Shown piece after piece: positions 20,577 through 29,915 of a stretch of 64,000 nucleotides of DNA (position 1 is its first letter; each line of letters starts with the position of its first letter). The notes under the pieces are model-generated. The model searched no databases, was not told the DNA's origin, and saw only the letters and a program-made list of their open reading frames with translations. The position numbers were made by a program, and so were the translations under genes. The DNA comes from Microbulbifer sp. Q7 (lineage in GTDB: Bacteria; Pseudomonadota; Gammaproteobacteria; Pseudomonadales; Cellvibrionaceae), in contig NZ_LROY01000001.1 of assembly GCF_001639145.1 (NCBI RefSeq), positions 2,501 through 66,500 on the forward strand, read 5' to 3'.

Positions 20577-20651
20577 CCAGGGAACCCCGCCAGGAACTCT
20601 ATCGGGGTGTGTCGCTGCGAGAGAAGTTAAGGTGCCGGCTTCACGGGGCAC

Positions 20652-20678
20652 CGGGCTCAAACCTGACACTTGAGCCCG
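20652..20678. terminator. Hairpin between convergent PfkB and GGDEF/EAL genes
   Basis: CGGGCTCAA and TTGAGCCCG pair perfectly (9 bp) around a 9-base loop in the gap between two convergent stops. No long T-run is present on either side. Confidence 0.45.
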
Positions 20679-20715
20679 TTACCAGAGGGCCACGGCCGCC
20701 GCATACGCGGCGAGG

Positions 20716-22485
20716 TTAATTAACCGACGTCGGGCGAGGCCCGCTGATTTCCGGCAGGCAGGCCGCCGCGGCAATACCAAAGCCCTGGGCGTAGTCCACC
20801 CCCATCAGGCGCAGTTTCTCCAGCAGCTCCGGCGTCTCGGCAAATTCTGCAATGGTGGCGATACCCATGCGCTTCGCCAGATGGTCGATGGTGCTCACCA
20901 TGGCACTGTCGATCTCGTCCTCCAGCATATTGCGCACGAACGAACCATCAATCTTCAGGTAATCCACCGGCAACTGACGCAGGTACGCCAGAGACGAGGC
21001 GCCGCGGCCGAAATCATCCAGTGCGAAACTACACCCCGCGGCGCGCAATTTGTGGATAAATAGCAGCGCCCGATCCAGGTTGGCGATCGCGCTGGTCTCG
21101 GTAATCTCAAACTGTACCCGCGACGGCGCCACGCCCGCCTCGGTCAGTTCGCGCAGTACAAAATCCGCAAACAGCTCGTCGCCGAGACTGATGCCGGAAA
21201 TATTGATGGCATAGTGGAAACCGGCGGAGCCATGGACCTGCTCCAGCGCCATGTATCGCAAAATATTCCGGATCACCCAACGGTCCACCTCATCGATCAT
21301 CCCGTAGCGCTCTGCCGCCGGCAGAAACAACCCCGGAGAAATCACGTCCCCGTCCCGGCCCTGCATACGCACCAGTACCTCGTAGTGATGCACGTGGTTG
21401 TTACCCTGCAGCGCCACCACTGGCTGCCGATAAAGCAACAGGCGATCTTCGCGAATGGCGGCGTGAATTTCTGCCAGCCAGGTACTCTCGCGACGCTTCT
21501 CAAGCGCCTTGCGCGAATCCCCAAAAAATTTGACCCGGTTGCGCCCCTGGTCCCGCGCCGCACTGCACGCGTCATTGGCCGAAGCCAGTAGCTGGCTCGC
21601 AGGTGGAGCATGGCGATCAACACTGACCGCGCCAATGGAGAGTGCCGGGCGGGTTTCGCTGTCTTCCCACTGGAACACATAATCATTCACGGCTTCGCGC
21701 AAGCGGGTAACAATGCGCCGCGCCTCTTCCAGCGTGCAATCTTTCAACAACAGCGCAAATTCATCACTGCCCACACGACCCAGCAGGTCGCCATTGCCGA
21801 GGCAGCGAGTCAGAATCTTCGCCAGTGCAATCAATAGTGCGTCGCCCGCGTTGTAGCCCAAGGTGTCGTTGACCACCTTGAACTGGTACACATCGAGGTA
21901 CAGCAGGATATGGTGCTGGCGGGCACCATTGTCGGCCTTCAGCAGCTGCTGCAGCGCGTGCTCAAACGTCTGGCGGTTGGGGAGATGGGTGAGCGCATCA
22001 TGACTGCTCTGCCAGCTGAGGCGGGTGGAGATACGGCGGGCATCGGAAGTGTGTCGCAGCACCAGCACATAGCCGTCCAGCGCCGCACCACTGGTGAGAC
22101 TATTGATCTGCACGCTGACCGCGATCAGATCGCCTTCCTCTCTGCGGATATTGGCATGCAACTCGCGCCGGCGGGGAATGTCTTCTCCGCTGTCGCCGCT
22201 GGCCAGCTTGAGATCCAGCGGTTGCCCCTCGTCCGTAAACAGCGGCAGGCTGTCGCTGAGTAACTGCCCAGGCAACAGCCCCACCAGATTGCCGCAGAGT
22301 TCACTCACCAGAGGATTGCTATAGCGCACAACGCCGTGACGATCGGTCACGATCACGCCATCCGCCACCTCACCCAGCGCCAACTCCGCCGCCTCCCGGC
22401 TCAAATGCCCACCAGGCAACAGGTCAGAACCGGACTCATCCAGCTGACCGTGATAGGCGGCGTTTTTGGGTGTGAACTCAGTCAA
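20716..22485 (-). CDS. PAS-GGDEF-EAL cyclic-di-GMP protein, probable phosphodiesterase
   Basis: Cyclic-di-GMP turnover protein of 589 residues with no obvious membrane segment. A PAS-like sensor lies at about 30-150 (VADGVIVTDRHGVVRYSN). The GGDEF domain is altered at its active site to GSDEF (239-243), so cyclase activity is doubtful. The EAL domain begins with EVL (E369, EVLVRM) rather than EAL but keeps the metal and catalytic set: NISG, FEITET, DDFGRGASSL, DYLKIDGSF and AEFAET. I predict c-di-GMP hydrolysis, with GGDEF as a possible GTP-sensing regulator. It is transcribed alone, ending opposite the PfkB gene. Confidence 0.9.
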   Translation of the reverse strand: MTEFTPKNAAYHGQLDESGSDLLPGGHLSREAAELALGEVADGVIVTDRHGVVRYSNPLVSELCGNLVGLLPGQLLSDSLPLFTDEGQPLDLKLASGDSGEDIPRRRELHANIRREEGDLIAVSVQINSLTSGAALDGYVLVLRHTSDARRISTRLSWQSSHDALTHLPNRQTFEHALQQLLKADNGARQHHILLYLDVYQFKVVNDTLGYNAGDALLIALAKILTRCLGNGDLLGRVGSDEFALLLKDCTLEEARRIVTRLREAVNDYVFQWEDSETRPALSIGAVSVDRHAPPASQLLASANDACSAARDQGRNRVKFFGDSRKALEKRRESTWLAEIHAAIREDRLLLYRQPVVALQGNNHVHHYEVLVRMQGRDGDVISPGLFLPAAERYGMIDEVDRWVIRNILRYMALEQVHGSAGFHYAINISGISLGDELFADFVLRELTEAGVAPSRVQFEITETSAIANLDRALLFIHKLRAAGCSFALDDFGRGASSLAYLRQLPVDYLKIDGSFVRNMLEDEIDSAMVSTIDHLAKRMGIATIAEFAETPELLEKLRLMGVDYAQGFGIAAAACLPEISGPRPTSVN

Positions 22486-22693
22486 TGCAATTCCAATTCA
22501 GCCAGCAACTTGGTCCGGCTTTACCGAGGCAGCCCAGTGTTGCAGCTACCGAGTAAAAAAGTGCGCAGGGCACTCACTCTCGATGAGAGAAAATAATACC
22601 GGCATCTTCACCGGCGCGGAAACCTACTTATCGTTCCCGGCGGCAATTGTGATGCGCTTCACATGCCGCCGGAAACTGGAACTATGACACCAT

Positions 22694-23272
22694 TTACAGG
22701 TGCTGACGCAAAAATGCCTTCAGTTTTTCGTCTTCGAATGCGCGCTGGAGTGTGGCGCTCAGCAACCGGTTAATGGTGCTCTCCACCTCTTCAGGACTCG
22801 GCTTGATGAGATTGCGATCATTGCCACTGGTGCTGTAGTTGCCAAAAAAGGTGGCCCCTTTCACCGTCACCTGCAATTGAATCGACGCACCGGAATTCAC
22901 TTTCGTGGTGTACAGCTTATTGGGACTGTCGTACTTGAGGTCGATCAAGTTCGCGACAACCTGTACGTCGCCACCGGTTTCCACGCGACGAAAAGACCAG
23001 GCTTCCAGCCCCTGGTACAGGGCGCCGACCATGGACGTTTCGATGTCGTTCGCTAGGGTCACGTTAGAGGAGTCCGCGTAGATGCCACCCAGCGACCCGA
23101 GACCACCACCGGGCAGCTGGTTGACCCCGCGGGCGTGCACGGTATAGCCGGCGCCAAGGTTGTCCGGCGCCACCGTTACCTGCGGCTTGACCGCCACCTG
23201 CACCGGGCTGTGCGCACAGGCCGCCAGCATAAAGGCAAATCCAGTTACCAATAGTGTGGCAAAACTTTTCAT
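22694..23272 (-). CDS. YajG-family lipoprotein
   Basis: Lipoprotein of 192 residues. The signal peptide ends in a clear lipobox (MLAAC, cysteine at 19), with alanine at +2 pointing to the outer membrane. The mature part resembles the YajG/lipoprotein_16 family, whose function is unknown. The gene lies 51 bases downstream of the copper-chaperone gene on the same strand, so the two could be co-transcribed. AG-rich sequence (CTGGAGAATTTGA) precedes the ATG. Confidence 0.8.
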   Translation of the reverse strand: MKSFATLLVTGFAFMLAACAHSPVQVAVKPQVTVAPDNLGAGYTVHARGVNQLPGGGLGSLGGIYADSSNVTLANDIETSMVGALYQGLEAWSFRRVETGGDVQVVANLIDLKYDSPNKLYTTKVNSGASIQLQVTVKGATFFGNYSTSGNDRNLIKPSPEEVESTINRLLSATLQRAFEDEKLKAFLRQHL

Positions 23273-23323
23273 TCAAATTCTCCAGTGTTAACAACTGCTT
23301 TCTGTTGATCGGGTGACGAGCAC

Positions 23324-23884
23324 TCAACCGTGATGGTGATGCCCGTGGTGGTGCCCCGTATCCGGCTCCGCGCGCTCCTTTTGTTGCTCGCGACCGTAGA
23401 CCGGCAGCTGCATATCGCGGGTGGTCCCATCGGCAAACACCAGCCGCAGCGGCAGCAACTCCCCGGCTTTCAATGTCACCCCATGTACCATCAGATGGGT
23501 CGCACCCGGGCGCATTTCAATGGTGCCGTGACCGGGCAGCGCAATTTTTTTCAACGGACGCATACGACTAACGCCGTCTACCTCCTGCGTGGTATGCATT
23601 TCAATTTTCCCCGCCGGGTGAGCGGGCAACTCCACCCTGGCCAGCACCCGCTCGTTAGCAGACAGATTGCGCAGGGCAACGTAGGCTGCCCCCATGGGTG
23701 CACCGGGCGGCATTTCCAGGGCATAGCCCGCGGCCTCCACTTCTGCTGCCAACTTGTCGCTCGGCGCTTCAGCGGTCACCTGCGCATGCAATCTTGTGTT
23801 TTCCGCCGCGACAACGCCGCCGGCAAGGGCGACAAAAAGTACGCTCAGCACACAGTAACGGACTCGCAATAGCGGTTTGATCAT
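23324..23884 (-). CDS. PCu(A)C periplasmic copper chaperone with His-rich tail
   Basis: Periplasmic copper-binding protein of 186 residues, exported by an N-terminal signal (about 1-28). The family motif H(M)-x10-M-x21-H-x-M is represented by EMHTT, SRM and THLM. Such proteins deliver Cu(I), often to cytochrome oxidase. The C-terminus adds an extra histidine cluster (HHHGHHHHG) absent from many relatives, which could raise metal capacity or bind other metals. It lies 78 bases downstream of an unknown lipoprotein gene and upstream of the YajG gene, all on one strand. No oxidase or SCO gene is adjacent. Confidence 0.9.
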   Translation of the reverse strand: MIKPLLRVRYCVLSVLFVALAGGVVAAENTRLHAQVTAEAPSDKLAAEVEAAGYALEMPPGAPMGAAYVALRNLSANERVLARVELPAHPAGKIEMHTTQEVDGVSRMRPLKKIALPGHGTIEMRPGATHLMVHGVTLKAGELLPLRLVFADGTTRDMQLPVYGREQQKERAEPDTGHHHGHHHHG

Positions 23885-23962
23885 CGCGCTTTCCTCCTGT
23901 ACCCGTTTATGTTTCAGGGCTTGTTATTCTTTCTACGCCCGACTTCGGCATTTGGCCGGTAA

Positions 23963-24697
23963 TCAGGGATTCTTTTGTAACAGTAATCGCGGTGGATTGC
24001 CGAGCTTTATATCCCCGCGCACGCGGTATCCGGGCACAGCCTGGCGCAACTGGCTGTAAACCCAGCGCCCCTCAGCATCGGTGCGGGCAACAATCACCAC
24101 CCGCAGCCCGTGCTCGCGAATACGCCGGGCGATGGAACCCAGCATCTGCACCATGGCATCGGAGCGCGCAGTCAGATCCCGCTCGGGTAGCGCCACCGTC
24201 TGGGCGCCCGGACCTCCCGGCGTCACATCCTGTCGCGCCCGTTGCTGCTCGCGTCGCAACTGGCTGCGCACCTCTTTGGACAGCGGATTGCCCGGGGCAA
24301 TCTCGTCGGCCGTGTTCAGCAGGCTGTTCACCCGGCCAAAGGAGCGCTGGCGCAGGGCGTCACGCGCCTGCTCAACCAGCTGCATCACCAGGGTCTGGAT
24401 ACCGGCTGCGGCCTGTATGTTTCCCGGATCCAGCTGTTGCACCTGCAGGTAAAAGTCGTAGGCACTGGCGCCGGCGGGCATGGTGATAAATCCCTCCCGC
24501 TGAGCCACCTCCGCGCGGGCCAGAAAATGCTGCACGGCGCGATGGCGGATTTCTTCCGGACTCGGCCCGGTGGGCTGCGGCGGCTCTACCGGCAGCACTG
24601 GCGCCTGCGGTTCCGGTGGCGGTGTTGCACATCCCACCGCCACCAGCACAGCCAGCAGCAACGCCGCCTGTACCAATCGCCGCTGTACAGCGCGCAC
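23963..24697 (-). CDS. Unknown lipoprotein with repeat-like helical middle and OmpA-like end
   Basis: I do not recognise the family. From the GTG at 24697 the protein has 244 residues; the frame stays open to 24844 but the extra 49 residues look random and overlap the upstream promoter area, so I prefer the GTG, although no ideal ribosome site supports it. A lipoprotein signal (ALLLAVLVAVGC) is followed by a proline-rich linker, a helical region that may be TPR-like (residues about 55-130, YDFYLQVQQLDPGNIQAA) and a C-terminal part (about 180-244, IREHGLRVVIVARTDAEGRWVYSQLRQAVP) that faintly recalls OmpA-type domains. The periplasmic location is likely; the role is unknown. Confidence 0.65.
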   Translation of the reverse strand: MRAVQRRLVQAALLLAVLVAVGCATPPPEPQAPVLPVEPPQPTGPSPEEIRHRAVQHFLARAEVAQREGFITMPAGASAYDFYLQVQQLDPGNIQAAAGIQTLVMQLVEQARDALRQRSFGRVNSLLNTADEIAPGNPLSKEVRSQLRREQQRARQDVTPGGPGAQTVALPERDLTARSDAMVQMLGSIARRIREHGLRVVIVARTDAEGRWVYSQLRQAVPGYRVRGDIKLGNPPRLLLQKNP

Positions 24698-24971
24698 ATC
24701 TCCCCAGCCCCGGTTACGGCTTGAGACACCATTCACTCTTTTGATAAACGCCTCCAATGTACCACTGCGCCGCAATGGGCTGCTGTTTTTTTGTACCACA
24801 AGCACCGCTATACTCGGCCACCCCGGTATACTGGATCTCGCCAACCGCGCGCAATGACTGGCGACCAGCCATCACGCGCCAGGTTGCACGCACCGGATGC
24901 CACGGCAGTCATGGAACGAGAGCCGGCAACACCAGTCCAATACAGACCGACTATAAAGAATTTTATTGCCC

Positions 24972-26861
24972 ATGACTGCGAAGACCTTCGGCTTGCCATC
25001 CAAAGCAGCATCACACTTTTCCATCCTCGCGGTGCTCAGTGTGGCCCTGATCCTCCTGGCGCTGTTCACACCGCCCACATTTGCCCGGGACAGCTTCAGC
25101 GCCGCGCAGTCCTCGTCACCGTTCGCTGCCCTGAGTAGCGGGCAGGATGACTTCCTGCCGGTGGACCAGGCCTACCAGCTGGACATCCTGCTTACCGACA
25201 ACGGGGCCAGCGCCCTATTCCAGATTGCCCCCGAGTACTACCTGTACCGCGACAAGCTCGCGCTGTACACCGTGGAGGGAGAGCGCAAGACCGCACTACC
25301 TCTCAAGCTGGAAAAGGGTGAGGTGATCTGGGACGACTACTTTGAGAAAGAAACAGAAGTCTACCGCTGGCAGCTGGAAGTTCCGCTGGCACTAAGCGGA
25401 GACGACGCCATCCAGGTTCAGGTGCACTACCAGGGCTGCGCGGATGCCGGCCTCTGCTACCCCCCGCAGATTCGTAATTTCGCACTGGACCCGGTGGCAA
25501 AAACCGTTTCCCCAATCGTCGACGGGCCCGGGCCGACCGGGGGCGCCGGTGGCGCAGCCAGCCAGAACCCGGGCAACTTGTCCGGCGCAGCCGCCACCAG
25601 TGGTGCGCTTGGCGGCCTGCTCCTCGCCATGGCACTGGCGTTTGGCGGCGGCCTGCTGCTCAACCTGATGCCCTGCGTATTTCCGGTGCTGTCGATCAAG
25701 GCTCTGGCCATCACCCATGCCGGCGAGCGCCAGCACCTGCACGGCTGGGCGTATACCGCCGGTGTTATCGGCACCTTTGTCCTGATTGCCGCGATCATGC
25801 TGGTGCTGCGCACGGCCGGCGAGGCGGTGGGCTGGGGCTTTCAGCTGCAATCCCCGGTGGTGATCGCTGCCCTCGTGTACCTGTTCTTCGCCATGGGGCT
25901 GAGTCTCTCCGGTGTGACCGAATTTGGCGGGCGCCTGATGGGACTGGGTGCACACGGCGCCCAGAATAGCGGCCTCGGCGGCTCCTTCAGCACCGGTGCA
26001 CTCGCTACGGTGGTGGCCAGCCCCTGTACCGCACCGATGATGGGCTCCGCGCTCGGCTTCGCCGTTACCCAGCCGGCCCCCATGGCACTGGCGGTATTCG
26101 CGGCCCTTGGCGCCGGCATGGCGGCGCCCTTCCTGCTGCTCACCTACATGCCGGGCCTCGCCCGACGTCTGCCGCGCCCCGGACCCTGGATGGAGACGCT
26201 CAAGCAGCTCCTCGCCTTTCCCATGTACCTCACCGCGGTATGGCTACTCTGGGTGCTCGGCCGCCAGACCGGCAGTGACGGTGTCACGCTGGTGCTCGCC
26301 GGTGCGGTAGCCATCGCCTTTGCCCTGTGGCTGTGGCCAGGTGCGCACCGCGACGGCCAGCAAAAATGGCTGCGCCATGCCGTTGCCGTGGTCGCGGTGG
26401 CCGGCGCCGTCTGGGCATTGCCCAATCTGGCCAGCCTGCAGAGCGCGACAGGGCAGCAGGCGCAGTCGGGCAAAAGTGATTACTGGCAGGTGTACTCCCC
26501 CGAAGCGCTGGCGGACGCCCGCAGCGAGGGCCGTCCGGTGCTGATCAATATGACCGCGGCCTGGTGCATTACCTGCCTGGCCAATGAGAAGGTGGTGCTT
26601 TCCAGCGACGCGGTGACCGCGGCAGTGGGTGACCTGGGTTTTACCGCCCTGAAAGGCGACTGGACCAACCAGGACCCGCAGATCACCGAATTACTGGCCC
26701 GCTACGGGCGCTCCAGCGTGCCGCTGTATTTGCTGTTTCCCGCAGGCGGCGGTGAGCCGCTGATCCTGCCGCAGATCCTCACCCGCGACGGTTTGCTCAC
26801 CGCCATGCGCGGCGCCGCTGGCGACGAAGCGGTCGCCAGCTCCGAACAAAACACACCCTGA
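24972..26861 (+). CDS. dsbD: Thiol:disulfide interchange protein DsbD
   Basis: Carries electrons from cytoplasmic thioredoxin across the inner membrane to periplasmic thiol proteins. It has 629 residues from the ATG at 24972; a TTG six bases earlier is also in frame. Three parts are clear: a periplasmic alpha domain with C156 and C162 (GCADAGLC), an eight-helix domain with LMPCVFPVL and SPCTAPM, and a C-terminal thioredoxin domain with C532-I-T-C535. A GC hairpin at 26875-26890 follows. The order dsbD, aroQ, accB, accC is the same as in Pseudomonas. Confidence 0.96.
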   Translation: MTAKTFGLPSKAASHFSILAVLSVALILLALFTPPTFARDSFSAAQSSSPFAALSSGQDDFLPVDQAYQLDILLTDNGASALFQIAPEYYLYRDKLALYTVEGERKTALPLKLEKGEVIWDDYFEKETEVYRWQLEVPLALSGDDAIQVQVHYQGCADAGLCYPPQIRNFALDPVAKTVSPIVDGPGPTGGAGGAASQNPGNLSGAAATSGALGGLLLAMALAFGGGLLLNLMPCVFPVLSIKALAITHAGERQHLHGWAYTAGVIGTFVLIAAIMLVLRTAGEAVGWGFQLQSPVVIAALVYLFFAMGLSLSGVTEFGGRLMGLGAHGAQNSGLGGSFSTGALATVVASPCTAPMMGSALGFAVTQPAPMALAVFAALGAGMAAPFLLLTYMPGLARRLPRPGPWMETLKQLLAFPMYLTAVWLLWVLGRQTGSDGVTLVLAGAVAIAFALWLWPGAHRDGQQKWLRHAVAVVAVAGAVWALPNLASLQSATGQQAQSGKSDYWQVYSPEALADARSEGRPVLINMTAAWCITCLANEKVVLSSDAVTAAVGDLGFTALKGDWTNQDPQITELLARYGRSSVPLYLLFPAGGGEPLILPQILTRDGLLTAMRGAAGDEAVASSEQNTP

Positions 26862-27166
26862 ATCTCCCACGGATGCGGCCAGCCGGCCGCCCCTGTCTTT
26901 GTGGCCATTCAAATGGGTGAATAGGCCACCTCCGCTAAAACTTTGCCGCCAATAGGTCGTTAAATTCGGCGATCTGCGCACAACGTCTCTATTTCCAGTT
27001 TTGGGGCATGGACAGAGGGTCACTTTTGCGGCAAACTCCGGCCCATATTCGGCAAACCTGCTGATTAACGCTGTTTACCCGCACGTTCTCTGACTTTTTC
27101 CAGATTTTAGTCACAGTTTCGTGTGTACTTCCAATCGCAAGCGTGAGGCATAGAGCGAGGCACAAG
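26862..27166. other. Intergenic region dsbD-aroQ with GC hairpin
   Basis: 305 bases without a gene. A 6-bp hairpin GCGGCC-AGCC-GGCCGC at 26875-26890, followed by CCCTGTCTTTG, may end dsbD transcription. The remaining AT-richer half should hold the promoter for aroQ-accBC. No repeat element or RNA gene is seen. Confidence 0.5.
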
Positions 27167-27601
27167 ATGGCGAAACTGCTTTTGCTGCATGGCCCCAATC
27201 TGAACCTGCTGGGCACCCGAGAGCCACAGATATACGGCTCCACCACCCTCGCCCAGATCAACGAGTCCGCCCGCGCCCAGTGCGACGCGGCCGGTTGCGC
27301 CTTCGATTGCCTGCAAAGTAACAGCGAGGCGGCGCTGGTAGAGCGGATTCACCAGGCGTATGCCGACAAGGTGGACTTTATCGTCATCAACCCCGCTGCC
27401 TTTACCCACACCAGTGTGGCGCTGCGCGATGCCCTGGCGGGGGTGGCCATTCCCTTTATTGAAGTCCACCTCTCCAACCCCCATGCCCGCGAGGCGTTCC
27501 GACACCACTCCTACCTGTCCGATCTGGCAGTGGGCGTGGTCTGCGGGTTCGGAGCAGATAGCTACACCCTGGCATTGGAAGCGGCCCTGAAGCGGCTTTA
27601 A
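27167..27601 (+). CDS. aroQ: 3-dehydroquinate dehydratase, type II
   Basis: Third step of the shikimate pathway. I take the ATG at 27167 ([11 protein letters not shown]), with GAGG six bases upstream, over an in-frame GTG at 27143. It is 144 residues long, typical for the dodecameric type II enzyme. HGPNLNLLG carries the conserved asparagine and the catalytic tyrosine lies in [21 protein letters not shown] and [11 protein letters not shown] complete the site. It is first of aroQ-accB-accC. Confidence 0.97.
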   Translation: MAKLLLLHGPNLNLLGTREPQIYGSTTLAQINESARAQCDAAGCAFDCLQSNSEAALVERIHQAYADKVDFIVINPAAFTHTSVALRDALAGVAIPFIEVHLSNPHAREAFRHHSYLSDLAVGVVCGFGADSYTLALEAALKRL

Positions 27602-27669
27602 ACAGACTTTTTTCATTCGCCGGCTGCGTGCCGGCGTCTTTGTATTCACAAATTGAGAGTGACACTGTT

Positions 27670-28146
27670 ATGGATATTCGCAAGATCAAGAAACTGATTG
27701 AACTGCTCGAGGAGTCCGATATCGGCGAGCTGGAGATTAAGGAAGGGGAAGAGTCCGTGCGCATCAGCCGCGGCACCAGCGGCGCCTCCATGCAGATGCC
27801 GCAAATGGCGATGCCGATGATGGCGCCCGCTGCACCCGCCGCCCCGGTCGCGGCAGCTCCTGCGCCGGCCCCCGCCGCAGAAAGCGAAGCAGAGTCCGTA
27901 CCGGCACTCACCGGCCACCCGGTGAAATCACCGATGGTCGGCACCTTTTATGCCGCTTCCAGCCCCGGCGCCGCCCCCTTCGTGAAAGTGGGCCAGCAAG
28001 TCAAAGCGGGCGATGTCATCTGTATCGTTGAAGCCATGAAAATGATGAACCAGATTGAAGCCGACAAGGCCGGCACCATCGAAGCCATTCTGGTGGAAGA
28101 CGGTCAGCCGGTAGAGTTCGACCAGCCCCTGGTGATCATTTCCTGA
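27670..28146 (+). CDS. accB: Biotin carboxyl carrier protein of acetyl-CoA carboxylase
   Basis: Carries biotin between the carboxylase and transferase subunits in fatty-acid synthesis. It has 158 residues from the ATG at 27670 ([17 protein letters not shown]). A helical N-terminus is followed by an alanine/proline-rich linker (about 45-75) and a biotinyl domain with K124 in EAMKM. accC starts 15 bases after the stop, so the two are an operon as in most proteobacteria. Confidence 0.97.
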   Translation: MDIRKIKKLIELLEESDIGELEIKEGEESVRISRGTSGASMQMPQMAMPMMAPAAPAAPVAAAPAPAPAAESEAESVPALTGHPVKSPMVGTFYAASSPGAAPFVKVGQQVKAGDVICIVEAMKMMNQIEADKAGTIEAILVEDGQPVEFDQPLVIIS

Positions 28147-28161
28147 GTAGGGTGACGACGC

Positions 28162-29505
28162 ATGTTTGAAAAAATACTGATCGCCAACCGCGGCGAAATC
28201 GCCCTGCGTGTATTGCGCGCGTGTAAAGAGATGGGTATCGGTACCGTGGCGGTACACTCCCAGGTTGACCGCGACCTCAAGCACGTGCGCCTGGCGGATG
28301 AGGCCGTGTGCATCGGCCCCAACCCGTCCCCACAGAGCTATCTGAATATCCCGGCCATTATCGCGGCGATGGAAATCACCGATGCGGTGGCGGTACACCC
28401 CGGTTACGGCTTCCTCGCAGAGAATGCCGACTTTGCCGAACAGGTGCAGAAAAGCGGCTTCACGTTCATTGGTCCAGACGCCGACACCATTCGCCTGATG
28501 GGCGACAAGGTTTCCGCCATCGCGGCAATGAAACGAGCTGGCGTCCCCACGGTACCGGGCTCCGATGGCCCGCTGCCGGAAGACGGCGAGAAGTGCCTGG
28601 AAATCGCGCGCCGCATTGGCCTGCCAGTGATCATCAAGGCTGCTGCCGGCGGTGGTGGCCGCGGTATGCGCGTGGTGCACAGCGAAGGCGCCCTGCTCAA
28701 TGCCATTTCGGTGACCAAGTCTGAAGCCGGCGCCGCGTTCGGTGACAGCACGGTCTATATGGAAAAGTTCCTGCAGAACCCGCGTCACGTGGAAATCCAG
28801 GTAATGTCGGACGGTCAGGGCAATGCGGTGCACTTCGGCGACCGCGACTGCTCCCTGCAGCGCCGCCACCAGAAGGTGCTGGAAGAAGCCCCAGCCCCCG
28901 GCATCCCGGACAAGGTACGTAAAGAAGTACAGGATTCCTGTGTACAGGCCTGTATCGATATCGGCTACCGCGGCGCGGGCACGTTCGAATTCCTGTACGA
29001 AGACGAGCGTTTCTACTTCATCGAAATGAATACCCGTATTCAGGTGGAGCACCCGGTCTCGGAGATGGTCACCGGCGTCGACCTGATCAAGGAGCAGATC
29101 CGCGTCTGCGCGGGCGAAAAGCTCTCTTTCAAGCAGGAAGACATCAAGATCACCGGCCATGCGTTCGAGTGCCGCATCAACGCCGAGGATCCGAAGAGCT
29201 TCTTCCCCTGCCCCGGCAAGGTGGAAAACTTCCACGCCCCGGGCGGCCTCGGCGTACGTGTGGACTCGCACCTGTACTCCGGCTACACCGTGCCCCCAAA
29301 CTACGATTCCATGATTGCCAAGATCATCACCTACGCCGAAGACCGCGAAACCGCCCTGGCGCGGATGCGTGTGGCACTGAGTGAAACGATCATCACCGGC
29401 ATCAAGACCAACATCCCGCTGCAGGAAGATCTGGTGCGCGATGCGGAATTTGCCAAGGGTGGAGTGAATATTCACTACCTTGAGAAGAAACTGGGGCTCG
29501 AATAA
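28162..29505 (+). CDS. accC: Acetyl-CoA carboxylase, biotin carboxylase subunit
   Basis: ATP-grasp enzyme that carboxylates the biotin on AccB. It has 447 residues, full length. Visible features are the N-terminal ANRGEIALR, the glycine-rich ATP lid [31 protein letters not shown] with the catalytic arginine, and the C-terminal ECRINAEDP. Repeat elements R1 and R2 fill the space between accC and prmA. Confidence 0.98.
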   Translation: MFEKILIANRGEIALRVLRACKEMGIGTVAVHSQVDRDLKHVRLADEAVCIGPNPSPQSYLNIPAIIAAMEITDAVAVHPGYGFLAENADFAEQVQKSGFTFIGPDADTIRLMGDKVSAIAAMKRAGVPTVPGSDGPLPEDGEKCLEIARRIGLPVIIKAAAGGGGRGMRVVHSEGALLNAISVTKSEAGAAFGDSTVYMEKFLQNPRHVEIQVMSDGQGNAVHFGDRDCSLQRRHQKVLEEAPAPGIPDKVRKEVQDSCVQACIDIGYRGAGTFEFLYEDERFYFIEMNTRIQVEHPVSEMVTGVDLIKEQIRVCAGEKLSFKQEDIKITGHAFECRINAEDPKSFFPCPGKVENFHAPGGLGVRVDSHLYSGYTVPPNYDSMIAKIITYAEDRETALARMRVALSETIITGIKTNIPLQEDLVRDAEFAKGGVNIHYLEKKLGLE

Positions 29506-29556
29506 GCCCCACTGCTTTCCCCTCCAAGGTAAGTCGCATCGATTAACCTCCGGGGC

Positions 29557-29668
29557 GGAAAAGCACCGGGGATCCATTTTCAAAACCGCTGTAAACCCAT
29601 CCATGGGCGCTGCGGCGGCGACGTCCCTGTCGCCGACGCTTTTGAAAATGGATCCCCGGCACTTCCCC
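29557..29668 (-). repeat. Repeat element R1 (three-way-junction palindrome)
   Basis: A 112-bp element starting 51 bases after the accC stop. Outer arms 29557-29563 / 29662-29668; inner perfect arms of 20 bp 29566-29585 / 29640-29659. The core (29586-29639) holds hairpin 2 (ACCCATCCATGGGC) and hairpin 1 (CGGCGAC, six-base loop, GTCGCCG). Strand is that on which the core reads AGGGAY in the loops. All four non-Watson-Crick arm pairs (29559/29666, 29560/29665, 29564/29661, 29565/29660) are G·T on this strand. Confidence 0.85.
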
Positions 29669-29738
29669 TTCAGCAATTCCCTCCTTACCCTGTTAGCGTC
29701 CAGCTTCACTTGTAGAATGTACCGAATTTCGAATTGAA

Positions 29739-29865
29739 GTCGCCCCTGCCGGTAAGACTTTGCGGGACCGTCTGCGGCCCGGATGGCCGCAGCCGAGCCC
29801 CCAGGGATGGGTTAACGGGGGGGCGCCTAGCTCGTGTCCCGCAAAGTCTTACCGGCAGGGGTGAC
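29739..29865 (+). repeat. Repeat element R2 (three-way-junction palindrome, longer core)
   Basis: Second element between accC and prmA, 70 bases after R1 and in the opposite direction. Arms 29739-29768 / 29836-29865 pair over 30 bases with a single G·T (29742/29862). Hairpin 1 is CTGCGGCC-CGGAT-GGCCGCAG; hairpin 2 is in GAGCCCCCAGGGATGGGTT. The core is 67 bases, about 15 longer than in other copies because of an extra G-rich piece (29815-29832). Confidence 0.85.
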
Positions 29866-29915
29866 GCCACGAACTTTCCGAGTACCCCAAAGACCACAAA
29901 ACCCGGACGAACCTA

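Noticed and set aside
27928..29709. 593-codon open frame on the minus strand
   Set aside because: Antisense to accB and accC, with no family motif; it also runs into repeat R1.
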